A DNA stretch of 49,915 bases from Physcocola sp002396385 (GCA_946535435.1 CAMNDM010000027.1:1-49915), one strand, 5' to 3'; counted from the stretch's first letter, positions 16,578-25,148 are shown. Numbers and translations: made by a program. The notes: generated from the letters alone by a model not told the origin.

Positions 16578-18103
16578 TGATACAATATTTGTCTATAAAC
16601 CACCAAAACACCTCTCTTACCGACCGCGAGGACTATTTGCAGAAGTTAGAGGTTGACGCCAAGGAACCTTCTGTATTGTTGCAGACCTGCAACCGTGTGG
16701 AGGTTTACTATGGAGATGGCGAAGTTCCCGAACAGGTAGCCCGCCACCTCTTCAGAGTGGTGTGTGGCTTAGAGTCTGCTATTGTTGGCGAAAGAGCCGT
16801 ACAGGGTCAGGTGAAAGATGCCTATATAAAGGCCTGCAACGGCAAGCAAAAACTGTCGGTGGGCATCCATAAACTGTTTGAGTGTGCTTTGCAGATTGGT
16901 AAGCAGGTCCGTCTGGAAACCCAAATTTCGCATGGTGCGGTAAGCCACAGTCTAGCAGCTATAGAGCTGATGGAGCAAGAACAAATTGTGGTGAAGTCGG
17001 CGCATATTGTTCTGATTGGTGTCAACAAACTGACTGCCGATATACTTAAATTTCTTAAGAATAAGGGTGCACAACATGTAACATTGCTGAACCGGACGTT
17101 AAGTAAAGCGGAAGAATTGGCGGCTGTTTATGGCGCAGAGGTACACAGCCTCGACAATTTAGATGAAATTCTGGCCTCGGCCGATGTGGTGATTAGTGCA
17201 ACATCGTCGGTCGAGCATATCATCAAACCCGAGAATGTTGCAGTCTCGCATCGGGCCCTGTATATCGACTTGGCGTTTCCGCGCGATGTTGACCCGGCTG
17301 TCGGCAAGTTGCCGAATATAAAGCTCTACAATATTGGCGATGTTGAACACCTGGTGCAACAGAATGTCCATATTCGAGAAGATGAAGTGGCAAAGGCCGA
17401 ATTGCTAATTGAAATTGAGATTCACAAACTGAATGAAATAATGAGCCGGCGGAAAAACCAGCAGGTTATCCGTGTGGTAGCACGTAGTAGCAAGCTGTCT
17501 CAAATACAGGTTCAAGAAGTGTTCAGGCGTATACCCGGAGTGCCGCACACCGTGGTCTTTTCGGAGTCGTTCGGAGATAAGCACCTGAATATATCGCTAC
17601 TTAACGGTGAAGCGCCTGACGATATGTTCACTCGCGAACTCGACTATGCGTTGCTGAACGGAGAAGCCGACATTGCCATTCATTCGGCGAAAGACTTGCC
17701 GGTGAAACTGAACGATGAATTGGAGGTGATAGCCATATACGAAGCCTTCGACAAAACCGATTCGCTGGTCAGCCGCAATCATCTCACTTTGGCGCAACTG
17801 CCAGCTGGTGCAAGAGTAGGGACGAGTTCGCCCCTCCGACGTGCGGAGTTGCTTGCTCTACGTTCCGACTTGAAAGTGGTTGGCATCAGGGGCTGTATAG
17901 AAGAAAGGGTGGATCAAGTAAAGCGTGGCGATGTCGATGCTGTTATTGTTGCTACTTGTGCTCTGAAAAGGTTGGGCATGGCTAACGAAATTGCCGAGGT
18001 GCTGCCGTTTGAAACACACCCAATGCAGGGAAGGCTGGCTATTACGGCACGAAAGGGTAGAGAAGACCTTAAAAGTATATTTAAAAAAGACAGCCTCGTA
18101 TGA
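16577..18103 (+). CDS. hemA-hemC: Fusion of glutamyl-tRNA reductase and truncated hydroxymethylbilane synthase
   Basis: This single 508-residue frame joins two heme enzymes. Residues 1 to about 294 are glutamyl-tRNA reductase: Cys38 in LLQTCNRVEVYYG is the thioester nucleophile, GERAVQGQVKDAY is the substrate-domain motif, and an NADPH domain follows (VLIGVNKLTADIL, LNRTLSKAEEL, LAFPRDVDP). From about residue 296 (IRVVARSSKLSQIQ) comes hydroxymethylbilane synthase, with HSAKDLP (Asp373), GTSSPLRRAEL and IRGCIEERVDQV. Two parts are missing compared with the separate enzymes. HemA lacks its C-terminal dimerisation helices (about 100 residues). HemC lacks all of domain 3, which holds the Cys that anchors the dipyrromethane cofactor; the protein stops just after domain 2 (GRLAITARKGRED). 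It overlaps hemE by 1 base and hemD by 4. The assignment is secure; how the HMBS half carries its cofactor is open. Confidence 0.85.
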   Translation: MIQYLSINHQNTSLTDREDYLQKLEVDAKEPSVLLQTCNRVEVYYGDGEVPEQVARHLFRVVCGLESAIVGERAVQGQVKDAYIKACNGKQKLSVGIHKLFECALQIGKQVRLETQISHGAVSHSLAAIELMEQEQIVVKSAHIVLIGVNKLTADILKFLKNKGAQHVTLLNRTLSKAEELAAVYGAEVHSLDNLDEILASADVVISATSSVEHIIKPENVAVSHRALYIDLAFPRDVDPAVGKLPNIKLYNIGDVEHLVQQNVHIREDEVAKAELLIEIEIHKLNEIMSRRKNQQVIRVVARSSKLSQIQVQEVFRRIPGVPHTVVFSESFGDKHLNISLLNGEAPDDMFTRELDYALLNGEADIAIHSAKDLPVKLNDELEVIAIYEAFDKTDSLVSRNHLTLAQLPAGARVGTSSPLRRAELLALRSDLKVVGIRGCIEERVDQVKRGDVDAVIVATCALKRLGMANEIAEVLPFETHPMQGRLAITARKGREDLKSIFKKDSLV

Positions 18104-18756
18104 AAACCCTGTATACGGGATTGGTTTGTAACAATTCTGATTATATACATACCCCGCTTATCGAAATTAAGCCGTTGGACGACGATTCGCTCCTTCGTGC
18201 TGCGGTACGGCAGTGGTATAAGGCAAAGGGTGGAGAGGTCTGTTATTTGCTGTTCACTAGCCGTTATGCGGTTAAATACTGGAGCCGTCTTGCTGACGAA
18301 CTGTTTCCACATCGGCCAGTTACCGGTGGACGGGTCGTGTCGATAGGTCCGACAACGACAAAGGAACTGGAGGAAGCTGGCTTTTCTGGTATAGAGCAGG
18401 TAGAGAAAGACGATTCGTATGGTGTGGTAGACTGGTTCAGCCGACAACCTAAGGGTTGGGTCTTGATTCCAAGATCAGATTTGGGACTTCCCCTTATTCC
18501 CGACGGACTTAAAGAACTGGGATTCGATGTATTGACGGTAACCGCCTATCATAACCGAATGCCGGAGAATCCGGTAAAAGTAAATTTGGACGACGTGGAG
18601 CGCATTGTATTCACATCGCCCAGTACAATAGATAATTTTATATCTTTATATGGTTCCCTGCCAGTGCATAAGCAGTTTGTAACCCGTGGAGCCGTTACTG
18701 AAAACCACTTGAAAGAAATACAAAACAAGATAAAAAAATACGATCGAAATGATTAG
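18100..18756 (+). CDS. hemD: Uroporphyrinogen-III synthase
   Basis: This 218-residue protein matches the weakly conserved HemD family: LLFTSRYAVKYW near residue 50, VVSIGPTTTKELEEAGF near residue 85, and a C-terminal half with VFTSPSTIDNFI followed by a GAVTENHLKE helix. It closes the linear hydroxymethylbilane with inversion of ring D. It is slightly short (usual length about 240-260). It overlaps the hemA-hemC stop by four bases (ATGA) and hemB by eight, so the order is fully coupled. The operon position strongly supports a call that sequence similarity alone would leave moderate. Confidence 0.82.
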   Translation: MKTLYTGLVCNNSDYIHTPLIEIKPLDDDSLLRAAVRQWYKAKGGEVCYLLFTSRYAVKYWSRLADELFPHRPVTGGRVVSIGPTTTKELEEAGFSGIEQVEKDDSYGVVDWFSRQPKGWVLIPRSDLGLPLIPDGLKELGFDVLTVTAYHNRMPENPVKVNLDDVERIVFTSPSTIDNFISLYGSLPVHKQFVTRGAVTENHLKEIQNKIKKYDRND

Positions 18757-19720
18757 ATATAGAGATTACCGAAAAGACCAGGCAACTCGCGACAAGTATG
18801 CCGATGTAGAATTACGCGCATCCGATTTCATTTACCCGTACTTTGTGGTAGAAGGTACGGGTGTGAAGTCTGAAATTTCGAGCATGCCGGGCATCTATCG
18901 TTTTTCTATCGACATGTTGGTAGAAGATGTGAAGGAGGTTTATAAATTGGGGGTTGATAAAGTATTGCTATTTGGCGTCATCAACGACGATTTGAAGGAT
19001 GAGCGGGGTACACAGGCCTATTCGGAAGATGCTTTGGTGTGCCGTGCCGTTAAGGCATTAAAAAAAGCCGTGCCACAAGTGTTGGTCTTTACGGATGTCT
19101 GCCTTTGCGAATATACCAACCATGGCCATTGTGGGTTGCTGAAGGATAACGATGTCGACAACGATGCCACCCTGCCACTTTTGGCCGAAATGGCCTATGT
19201 GCATGCCAAGGCGGGCGCCGATTTTGTGGCTCCGTCGGCTATGATGGATGGACAAATAGAGGCGCTAGATAAGAAACTGAGGGAAACCGGATTGCGTGAC
19301 AAGTGCAAGATTATGGCTTATTCGGCAAAATACGCCTCGGCTTATTATGGTCCGTTCCGTGATGCCGCTGACTCGGCCCCTTCTTTTGGTGACAGACGGA
19401 CCTACCAAATGGACTACCGCACACACGACCAGGGACTTGGAGAGATTGCCGCCGATATTGCAGAGGGAGCCGACTGGACAATGGTCAAACCTGCAATGCC
19501 GTATCTTGACATTATAGCGCGTGGTGTGGAAAAGTTTCCAGACACCCCAATGGTAGCTTACCAGGTGAGTGGAGAATACTCAATGATAAAGTCGGCAGCC
19601 AAAATGGGCTACCTCGATGAAAAACGAATTGTATTCGAAAGCCTTATCGCCATTAAGAGGGCGGGGGCAAAATACATTATTTCTTATTACGCTAAAGAAT
19701 ACATGCAAAAATGGGCATAA
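18749..19720 (+). CDS. hemB: Delta-aminolevulinic acid dehydratase (porphobilinogen synthase)
   Basis: This 323-residue protein is of normal length. Two Schiff-base lysines are visible: Lys194 in MAYSAKYASAYYGPFRDA and Lys247 in WTMVKPAMPYLD. The metal-site segment DVCLCEYTNHGHCG holds three cysteines, so it is a zinc-dependent type. It condenses two 5-aminolevulinate molecules to porphobilinogen. The start at 18749 lies inside the end of hemD and the stop overlaps hemL by 10 bases. Confidence 0.94.
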   Translation: MIRYRDYRKDQATRDKYADVELRASDFIYPYFVVEGTGVKSEISSMPGIYRFSIDMLVEDVKEVYKLGVDKVLLFGVINDDLKDERGTQAYSEDALVCRAVKALKKAVPQVLVFTDVCLCEYTNHGHCGLLKDNDVDNDATLPLLAEMAYVHAKAGADFVAPSAMMDGQIEALDKKLRETGLRDKCKIMAYSAKYASAYYGPFRDAADSAPSFGDRRTYQMDYRTHDQGLGEIAADIAEGADWTMVKPAMPYLDIIARGVEKFPDTPMVAYQVSGEYSMIKSAAKMGYLDEKRIVFESLIAIKRAGAKYIISYYAKEYMQKWA

Positions 19721-20991
19721 ACAATCGTGAAAAATCGGCCGCTGCTTTTGCGGAGGCTCAGAAAGTTATACCTGGAGGAGTGAACAGCCCCGTTAGGGCA
19801 TTGCGCAGTGTGGGCACTACTCCTTTATTTATAAAAGAGGCCAATGGCGCCTACTTGACCGACATCGACGATAACAAGTTTATCGACTTCTGTATGTCGT
19901 GGGGCGTCTTCATTTTGGGTCATAACCAGCAGCGTGTCAGCCAGGCAGCAGCCGAAGCCGTAATGCGGGGTAGCAGTTACGGTATTCCTACCCTGAGCGA
20001 AACTCTGTTAGCGCAGAAAGTGAGAGAGGCAATACCAAGTATGGAGCGTCTGCGTTTCGTTAATAGCGGCACCGAGGCCACTATGTCGGCAATACGTGTG
20101 GCGCGTGGTTATACTGGTCGCGACGTGTTGGTGAAGTTCGAAGGAAACTACCATGGCCATGCCGATCATTTGCTGGTGGCAGCCGGTTCTGGTGTTGCCA
20201 ATATTTCGAACGCCTCGTCGGCAGGTGTGCCATCTGATTTTGTAAAACACACCGTGGTGTTGCCGTATAACGATGTAGAGGCTTTGCGCAACTATTTCGA
20301 CCAGAATGGAGACAAGGTGGCTGCGCTTATCATAGAGCCAGTGGCATGCAATATGGGTGTGGTTGTGCCAAGTGCCGAATTTTTGAAAGCAACCCGTGAG
20401 GTAACGTCGCAGCATGGTGCGGTTCTGATTTTTGATGAGGTGATTACCGGGTTCCGTTTGTCGAGGGGGGGCGCACAGCAGCGTTTCGGTATCAAGCCCG
20501 ATATGACAACCGTAGGCAAGATTGCAGGTGGTGGCTTCCCAGCCGCCGCATTTGGTGGTCGCGAAGATATTATGCGATGTCTGGCACCAGAAGGTCCTGT
20601 ATACCAGGCTGGTACGCTTAGCGGTAATCCGGTTGCAATGGCTGCAGGTATAGAAACACTGACACAGTTGTCGGTTCCTGGCTTTTATGAGGAATTGGAA
20701 GAGAAAAGCAATCAATTCATCAGTAAATTGAAACAGATAATAGTTGGGAAAGGCATCCAGTTGAACCATTGCGGTTCAATGTTTACAATGTTCTTTAACG
20801 ATGCTCCAGTCCGCAATTTCCAAGACACCAAAAACAGTAATCAGGAGCGGTTCGCCTGCTATTTTCGCAACATGTTGAGCCGTGGCATTTATGTAAGTCC
20901 GTCACAATTTGAGGGAAATTTCATCTCGGCTGCTCATACGCCTGAAATTCTTGGTTATGTGCTCGATAGCATAGCAGAAAGCATCTCGTAA
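19711..20991 (+). CDS. hemL: Glutamate-1-semialdehyde 2,1-aminomutase
   Basis: This 426-residue PLP enzyme has the family start KVIPGGVNSPVRALRSVG, the GTEATMSAIRVARGYTGRD segment, FEGNYHGHAD, and the PLP lysine in TTVGKIAGGGFPAAAFGG (Lys270). It converts glutamate-1-semialdehyde, made by the HemA half of the fusion, into 5-aminolevulinate. It is the last gene of the heme operon, so the C5 route to tetrapyrroles is complete from glutamyl-tRNA to protoporphyrin IX. Only ferrochelatase is not in view. Confidence 0.94.
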   Translation: MGINNREKSAAAFAEAQKVIPGGVNSPVRALRSVGTTPLFIKEANGAYLTDIDDNKFIDFCMSWGVFILGHNQQRVSQAAAEAVMRGSSYGIPTLSETLLAQKVREAIPSMERLRFVNSGTEATMSAIRVARGYTGRDVLVKFEGNYHGHADHLLVAAGSGVANISNASSAGVPSDFVKHTVVLPYNDVEALRNYFDQNGDKVAALIIEPVACNMGVVVPSAEFLKATREVTSQHGAVLIFDEVITGFRLSRGGAQQRFGIKPDMTTVGKIAGGGFPAAAFGGREDIMRCLAPEGPVYQAGTLSGNPVAMAAGIETLTQLSVPGFYEELEEKSNQFISKLKQIIVGKGIQLNHCGSMFTMFFNDAPVRNFQDTKNSNQERFACYFRNMLSRGIYVSPSQFEGNFISAAHTPEILGYVLDSIAESIS

Positions 20992-21139
20992 GAATGGACT
21001 TGCAGTAATAGAATTTAGAGTTAAAAACAACAGGTTAGAATGTAAGCGGGTTAAACTAGAGAAATCAATTCTATAGCAAGCCATGCGTAAAATTCTCTAA
21101 AATGACCCTAGATTCTGTGCTTCTCTGGTTGGTTTGGGC

Positions 21140-21170
21140 TTTGAGAGAGTGTCTTTTTTCTTTATTTTTG
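21140..21170 (+). promoter_or_regulatory. Promoter for the HU gene
   Basis: TTTG (21140-21143), 19 bases, then TATTTTTG (21163-21170): an exact match to the Bacteroidota consensus TTTG-N19-TAnnTTTG. The HU ATG lies 31 bases downstream. Confidence 0.75.
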
Positions 21171-21201
21171 TGTTAAAACAAAGTGATTAAGAAAAAGTAC
21201 A

Positions 21202-21465
21202 ATGACAAAGGAAGGACTTGTTAATGCCGTATGCACCAAAACAGGAATGGCATCGGCCGACAGCAAAAAAGCCGTTCAGGCAGTTATCGACACCATTACT
21301 GAAACTTTGAAGAGAGGTGACTCGCTCCAATTGATTGGTTTTGGCACTTTCAGTGTAGAAGAGCGTGCCGCTCGTGAAGGACGCAATCCGGCAACTGGAG
21401 AAAAAATGCAGATACCAGCGAAGAAAGTAGCCAAATGGAAGCCAAGTAAAGGTTTGGTTGACTAA
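21202..21465 (+). CDS. HU family DNA-binding protein
   Basis: This 87-residue histone-like protein of standard length has the HU/IHF signature GFGTFSVEERAAREGRNPATGE followed by IPAKKVAKWKPSKGL. It binds DNA without strong sequence preference as a dimer and compacts or bends the chromosome. Spelling at the DNA arm (GRNPATGEKMQIPA) is typical of HU rather than IHF. It stands alone with its own promoter and terminator, unrelated to the heme operon upstream. Confidence 0.93.
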   Translation: MTKEGLVNAVCTKTGMASADSKKAVQAVIDTITETLKRGDSLQLIGFGTFSVEERAAREGRNPATGEKMQIPAKKVAKWKPSKGLVD

Positions 21466-21498
21466 GTAAAGTTCTACTGAAATCTTCTAAAAAAGGAA

Positions 21499-21536
21499 AA
21501 GTGTGTTTGGGAGCATTCCAGGCACACTTCTTTTTA
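21499..21536 (+). terminator. Rho-independent terminator after HU
   Basis: AAGTGTG (21499-21505) pairs with CACACTT (21523-21529), with partial pairing inside, followed by CTTTTT. It lies about 35 bases after the HU stop. Confidence 0.65.
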
Positions 21537-21654
21537 TCTTGCCATTCATCTTTTTATACAATTCTTATTATAATAATGAGAAGTCAGGAACTGATTATTA
21601 AATTGTAATTGTAGGAAGAATTAACTAATTTTGAAGGGTAAACGTATCAATTAT

Positions 21655-22479
21655 ATGAAACTAGATTCTGTATTCAGCACTAAACACGGACTTGTTATAG
21701 GATTGGTAGTCACCTCTGTTTTCGCTTTTATTGCGCGTTATATGTCTATTGAAACTGTCAATAAGAACGAACTCTGCTTTTACGAAGAAAAAGCAAAAGA
21801 GCAATTGCCAATGGCCTTAGGTAACACAGGCCTTATCAATTTCTTATATTTTACTAACGATGAACTGGTTTATATATGCGACGTTGATGAGAATACAGAG
21901 TCTATAGCAGGTCTTAAATCAGACTTGAAACAGACGCGTAACCTTTGTATGTTAAGCTTGTTCTTGCAAAAAGAACGGGCAAATGCGCTGTTCAGTCTGT
22001 TGGCAAAATACAATAAAGGTCTTAAAGTTATATATAAGGGACGGAACGATTCGGTTGCAATAAAATTTCATCCAGAGGAAATTAAAGACTTCGCTTTACA
22101 AAAGAACGAAACTAAGAAATTCGCATTAGAAAATATCGAATACTATATAAACAAGCAGAATGCCCTATGTCCCATTAAGTCGAGCGATACATTAACACTG
22201 GTTTTGCTGAAGCTAGATAAAACCTCGTTGTTTTATTACTATACGATCGATGAAGGGCAGGGTTTCTCCATCAACTCGTTAAAAGTAGATTCTACACACT
22301 CTGAATTGTTTCCGGTTTTAAACAATCGTGCTGTCAGACCCGAGTGTTTGAAAGCTGCGGTTGCCGGACTAGGCATTAAATTTGTTTTCACATCTGCCCA
22401 AACAGCCCAACAAAAGGTTTTCACACTAAACAATGACGAGTTGGTGGGGCTGTTGCTTAATCAGACGAAACGGAAATAG
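21655..22479 (+). CDS. Hypothetical membrane-anchored protein
   Basis: I chose the ATG at 21655 over a TTG 24 bases upstream. The 274-residue product has one hydrophobic segment close to the N-terminus (HGLVIGLVVTSVFAFIARYM, about residues 11-30) and a soluble remainder of about 240 residues with no motif I recognise. The first residues after the membrane span are acidic and Lys-rich. It is predicted to be a single-pass inner-membrane protein with a periplasmic body, or an uncleaved signal anchor. It is monocistronic and convergent with the WYL regulator. Confidence 0.55.
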   Translation: MKLDSVFSTKHGLVIGLVVTSVFAFIARYMSIETVNKNELCFYEEKAKEQLPMALGNTGLINFLYFTNDELVYICDVDENTESIAGLKSDLKQTRNLCMLSLFLQKERANALFSLLAKYNKGLKVIYKGRNDSVAIKFHPEEIKDFALQKNETKKFALENIEYYINKQNALCPIKSSDTLTLVLLKLDKTSLFYYYTIDEGQGFSINSLKVDSTHSELFPVLNNRAVRPECLKAAVAGLGIKFVFTSAQTAQQKVFTLNNDELVGLLLNQTKRK

Positions 22480-22619
22480 TCTTATTATTTTACGTGAGTC
22501 CTATGAATTGTAATCAAAAGAGAATCAGTTGATTGTCGATAATTCGCCCGACATTGATGCTTGTTTTTCTTCGGGAAGAAGCAGTATGCGCCATTAGCCC
22601 CTAACACGTTGACTACAAA

Positions 22620-22672
22620 ATTTTCAAAACTGCGGTGTCTGGAGTGCTCGACCTGTGCGGTGTTTTGAAAAT
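22620..22672. terminator. Inverted repeat between convergent genes
   Basis: ATTTTCAAAAC (22620-22630) and GTTTTGAAAAT (22662-22672) are perfect 11-base inverted arms around a 31-base loop. The loop edges hold a direct repeat TGCGGTG. It lies just past the ends of genes converging at 22479 and 22697. It may act as a two-way terminator, although the loop is large and the stem weak. Confidence 0.35.
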
Positions 22673-22696
22673 CTTCCTCTAGTTTCTGTGTAGAAT

Positions 22697-23725
22697 CTAT
22701 TTTTCCTCTTCCGCTGTGTAGTTGCGGTAGGCGTTTTCGATGTGCTCTTTAAGCCGTTTTACCAGAATACGGGGACTTTTCACAACAATTCCGTCGCCGA
22801 AACCAAGCAAAACTCTTTCAAGTTCCCAATTCAGGCAGACTTTTATATGGAAGTCGGCCGAACCGTCAGCATGACGCTCCACCAGTGTCTGGCTTGCGTG
22901 CAGAGGTTTGGTTAGAATGTAGGGCGTGTGCTTTCTGCTGGCCCAGAAGGTTACATTGGCCGGTTGTGTGTTTACACCTTTGGTTACGCCAATAACGTTG
23001 TCGTAGTAGGTTGTGAGGTCTGCTATTTTGTTTTCTTCGTAGGCGGTGGTTCTGTCGGTTTCCATCTGCTCAATGCGGTCAAGTGCCAGGTTTAGCAACT
23101 GGTTTTTGCCTGTTTTCTTTCCAACGACGAACCAGCGGTTGTTGTACTCCTTCAGTATATAGGGGTTGAACGAGATGAATTCGGGTAGTAGCGCTTTGAA
23201 AGACTTGTATTTGATGTTGAGCACTTTTTTGTCCAAAATGGCCTGGTGTATCGGCGTCAGATAGTCCAGACCTTTTAGTGAGTCGTTCTTGTCGAAGAAG
23301 ATGACGGGTGTTGATTTGTGGCAGATGGCGGACACATGTGCGTCGAGCCGGTTGATGATGCTTTCCAATTCGCCGAACTGCGAGAATCCGCTCAACTGCT
23401 TAATGATGTTGACCGCCTCGGTCACCTGCTTCATGTCTTGTTCGTTGACTGGTGCGTTGGTGATGCTGTAGTCGGGGTCCTCATACGTGTAGTACTTGTG
23501 GTCGTACACCACAATAGGGGCGTTGTAGCCCATTTTCTCGCTACGCATGTTTTGCAGGTCTAGCTGTATGGTTCTGCGGCTGATGCCGTTGTAATTACCC
23601 TCGTATTCGGCCAGTGTGTCGGCACAGGCTTCCATCAGGTCTTCCAATGTCCATTTCCGGCCCCTGTTTCGTAGGCAGTTATCGATGGTTTTGTAGCGTA
23701 TAAGTGCGTTTCTACTGGCTGGCAT
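22697..23725 (-). CDS. WYL-domain transcriptional regulator
   Basis: This 342-residue protein has an N-terminal helix-turn-helix region (residues about 10-80, with GISRRTIQLDLQNMR as recognition part). A WYL domain follows at about residues 165-245 (LNIKYKSFKALLPEFI, then NRWFVVGKKTGKNQLLNLALDRI), then a WCX-like C-terminal domain (VTFWASRKHTPYILT to VVKSPRILVKRL). WYL domains sense ligands, in several cases nucleic-acid fragments or nucleotides. It is transcribed divergently from rtcB, an RNA-ligase gene. Its own promoter carries a palindrome over the -33 element (23762-23780). I infer an autoregulated repressor or activator that also controls rtcB, perhaps in response to damaged RNA. Confidence 0.82.
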   Translation of the reverse strand: MPASRNALIRYKTIDNCLRNRGRKWTLEDLMEACADTLAEYEGNYNGISRRTIQLDLQNMRSEKMGYNAPIVVYDHKYYTYEDPDYSITNAPVNEQDMKQVTEAVNIIKQLSGFSQFGELESIINRLDAHVSAICHKSTPVIFFDKNDSLKGLDYLTPIHQAILDKKVLNIKYKSFKALLPEFISFNPYILKEYNNRWFVVGKKTGKNQLLNLALDRIEQMETDRTTAYEENKIADLTTYYDNVIGVTKGVNTQPANVTFWASRKHTPYILTKPLHASQTLVERHADGSADFHIKVCLNWELERVLLGFGDGIVVKSPRILVKRLKEHIENAYRNYTAEEEK

Positions 23726-23738
23726 AACTTTTTTTCGT

Positions 23739-23769
23739 CAAAAATATCAAAAAATTATAACTGCGCAAA
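23739..23769 (-). promoter_or_regulatory. Promoter of the WYL regulator
   Basis: On the minus strand TTTG (23769-23766), 19 bases, then TATTTTTG (23746-23739): an exact consensus promoter with a very short leader to the ATG at 23725. The -33 TTTG lies inside the palindrome at 23762-23780. Confidence 0.7.
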
Positions 23770-23780
23770 TACATTGCGCA
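23762..23780. promoter_or_regulatory. Palindromic candidate operator between WYL regulator and rtcB
   Basis: TGCGCAA-ATACA-TTGCGCA is a perfect 7-base inverted repeat with a 5-base spacer. It covers the -33 element of the WYL gene promoter and lies about 48 bases upstream of the rtcB start codon, so one bound dimer could govern both genes. Confidence 0.6.
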
Positions 23781-23827
23781 CTCGCTGTGGAACTTTGTCG
23801 TGTAAACAAACAAAAACAGTATTTATT

Positions 23828-25075
23828 ATGAAAGAAGTAACAGGAAAGTACAACACCGCCAAGGTGTTTACCGACACGGTCGATGAAAATTCGTTGAATC
23901 AGATTCTTTTGCTCTGTAATCAGGAATTTACCGAGGGCGCTAAAATTAGACTCATGCCCGATGTGCATGCGGGGGCTGGATGTACCATTGGAACTACTAT
24001 GACCATCAGAGACAAGATTGTTCCCAACCTGGTTGGGGTGGATATAGGTTGCGGTATGGAGACGCTGGTGTTGAAGGCGGACTCTGAAATCAGCCAGAAT
24101 TTCAATCCCGCCCAACTCGACAAATGTGTGCATAAGTGCATCCCTTCTGGTTTCGAGATTAACAAAGTTCCCCATAAATATGCCAGTTTGGTAGATTGGG
24201 ACAGCGTTAAAGGGAACTTCACCAAGAAGAAGGCGATTTTGAGCATGGGAACACTGGGTGGCGGTAACCACTTTATTGAGGCGGATCGTGACGATGAGGG
24301 AAATATCTATATTGTGGTTCATTCGGGTAGCCGTCATGCGGGACTAGAAATTGCGAACTACTACCAAGAGGAGGCGTGGAAGCAGATGAACTGTAAACAG
24401 AAGCGCGATGTTGGTGCCCTGATTCAGCAGTTGAAGGAGGAAGGACGTTTCTCGGAAATACAGCCTAAGCTAGAGGAACTGAAAGCCCAGATTCTTACGG
24501 CTGTGCCGCCAGAACTGGCCTACGTTAGCGGTTACCTCTTCGACGACTACATCAACGATATGCGTATTATGCAGCATTTCGCCGCCTTGAACAGAAAGGC
24601 GATGATGGACGTGATTATGGTAGGATTGAGAATAGGTCCTGACGACATTAAGGAGCAGTTTACCACTATCCACAACTATATCGATACCGACAACATGATT
24701 CTGAGGAAGGGGGCGGTCAGCGCCCAGAAAGGCGAAAAACTGCTTATTCCGATTAACATGAGAGACGGTAGTCTGGTTTGTGTGGGAAAGGGGAATGAAG
24801 ACTGGAACTGCTCGGCCCCACATGGCGCTGGCCGTATTATGAGCAGGAACCGTGCCAGAATGGAGCTAGACTTGGAGGAGTTCAAGGCCGAAATGGCGGG
24901 TATATACTCTACGACGGTCAATAAAGACACCATCGACGAGGCTCCAATGGCCTACAAGACGATGGACGATATTGTAGCCAACATTTCTCCTACGGCCGAC
25001 ATCCTTAAAATCATTAAGCCAATCTACAATTTCAAGGCGGCTGATGAGTGTTCGTGGAAGAAGAAGAGGAACTAG
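23828..25075 (+). CDS. rtcB: RNA-splicing ligase RtcB
   Basis: This 415-residue protein starts at the ATG at 23828 (MKEVTGKYN), in line with family length (about 400). An upstream in-frame ATG at 23774 would place the start inside the operator palindrome and is rejected. Motifs: DVHAGAGCTIG, VGVDIGCGMET (metal-binding Asp and Cys), GGGNHFIEADRD, VHSGSRHAG, and NCSAPHGAGR with the guanylylated His at about residue 332. RtcB joins RNA ends with 2',3'-cyclic phosphate or 3'-phosphate to 5'-OH using GTP and Mn2+, and repairs cleaved RNAs. No archease or RtcA gene is adjacent. Confidence 0.93.
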   Translation: MKEVTGKYNTAKVFTDTVDENSLNQILLLCNQEFTEGAKIRLMPDVHAGAGCTIGTTMTIRDKIVPNLVGVDIGCGMETLVLKADSEISQNFNPAQLDKCVHKCIPSGFEINKVPHKYASLVDWDSVKGNFTKKKAILSMGTLGGGNHFIEADRDDEGNIYIVVHSGSRHAGLEIANYYQEEAWKQMNCKQKRDVGALIQQLKEEGRFSEIQPKLEELKAQILTAVPPELAYVSGYLFDDYINDMRIMQHFAALNRKAMMDVIMVGLRIGPDDIKEQFTTIHNYIDTDNMILRKGAVSAQKGEKLLIPINMRDGSLVCVGKGNEDWNCSAPHGAGRIMSRNRARMELDLEEFKAEMAGIYSTTVNKDTIDEAPMAYKTMDDIVANISPTADILKIIKPIYNFKAADECSWKKKRN

Positions 25076-25148
25076 CCGTTCCTGCTGTCTGTAAGTTAAT
25101 GGTTTGGGGGCATTGCCGGGAACCAGGTTGAGAAACGCGTGTTGTTTC

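Noticed and set aside
20008..20769. 253-residue minus-strand open frame
   Set aside because: It is antisense to the well-conserved hemL gene and has a composition rich in Cys, His and Thr with no motif.
23774..23827. Upstream ATG start for rtcB
   Set aside because: It would begin inside the operator palindrome and add 18 residues (with TRCGTLSC) that the RtcB family does not have.
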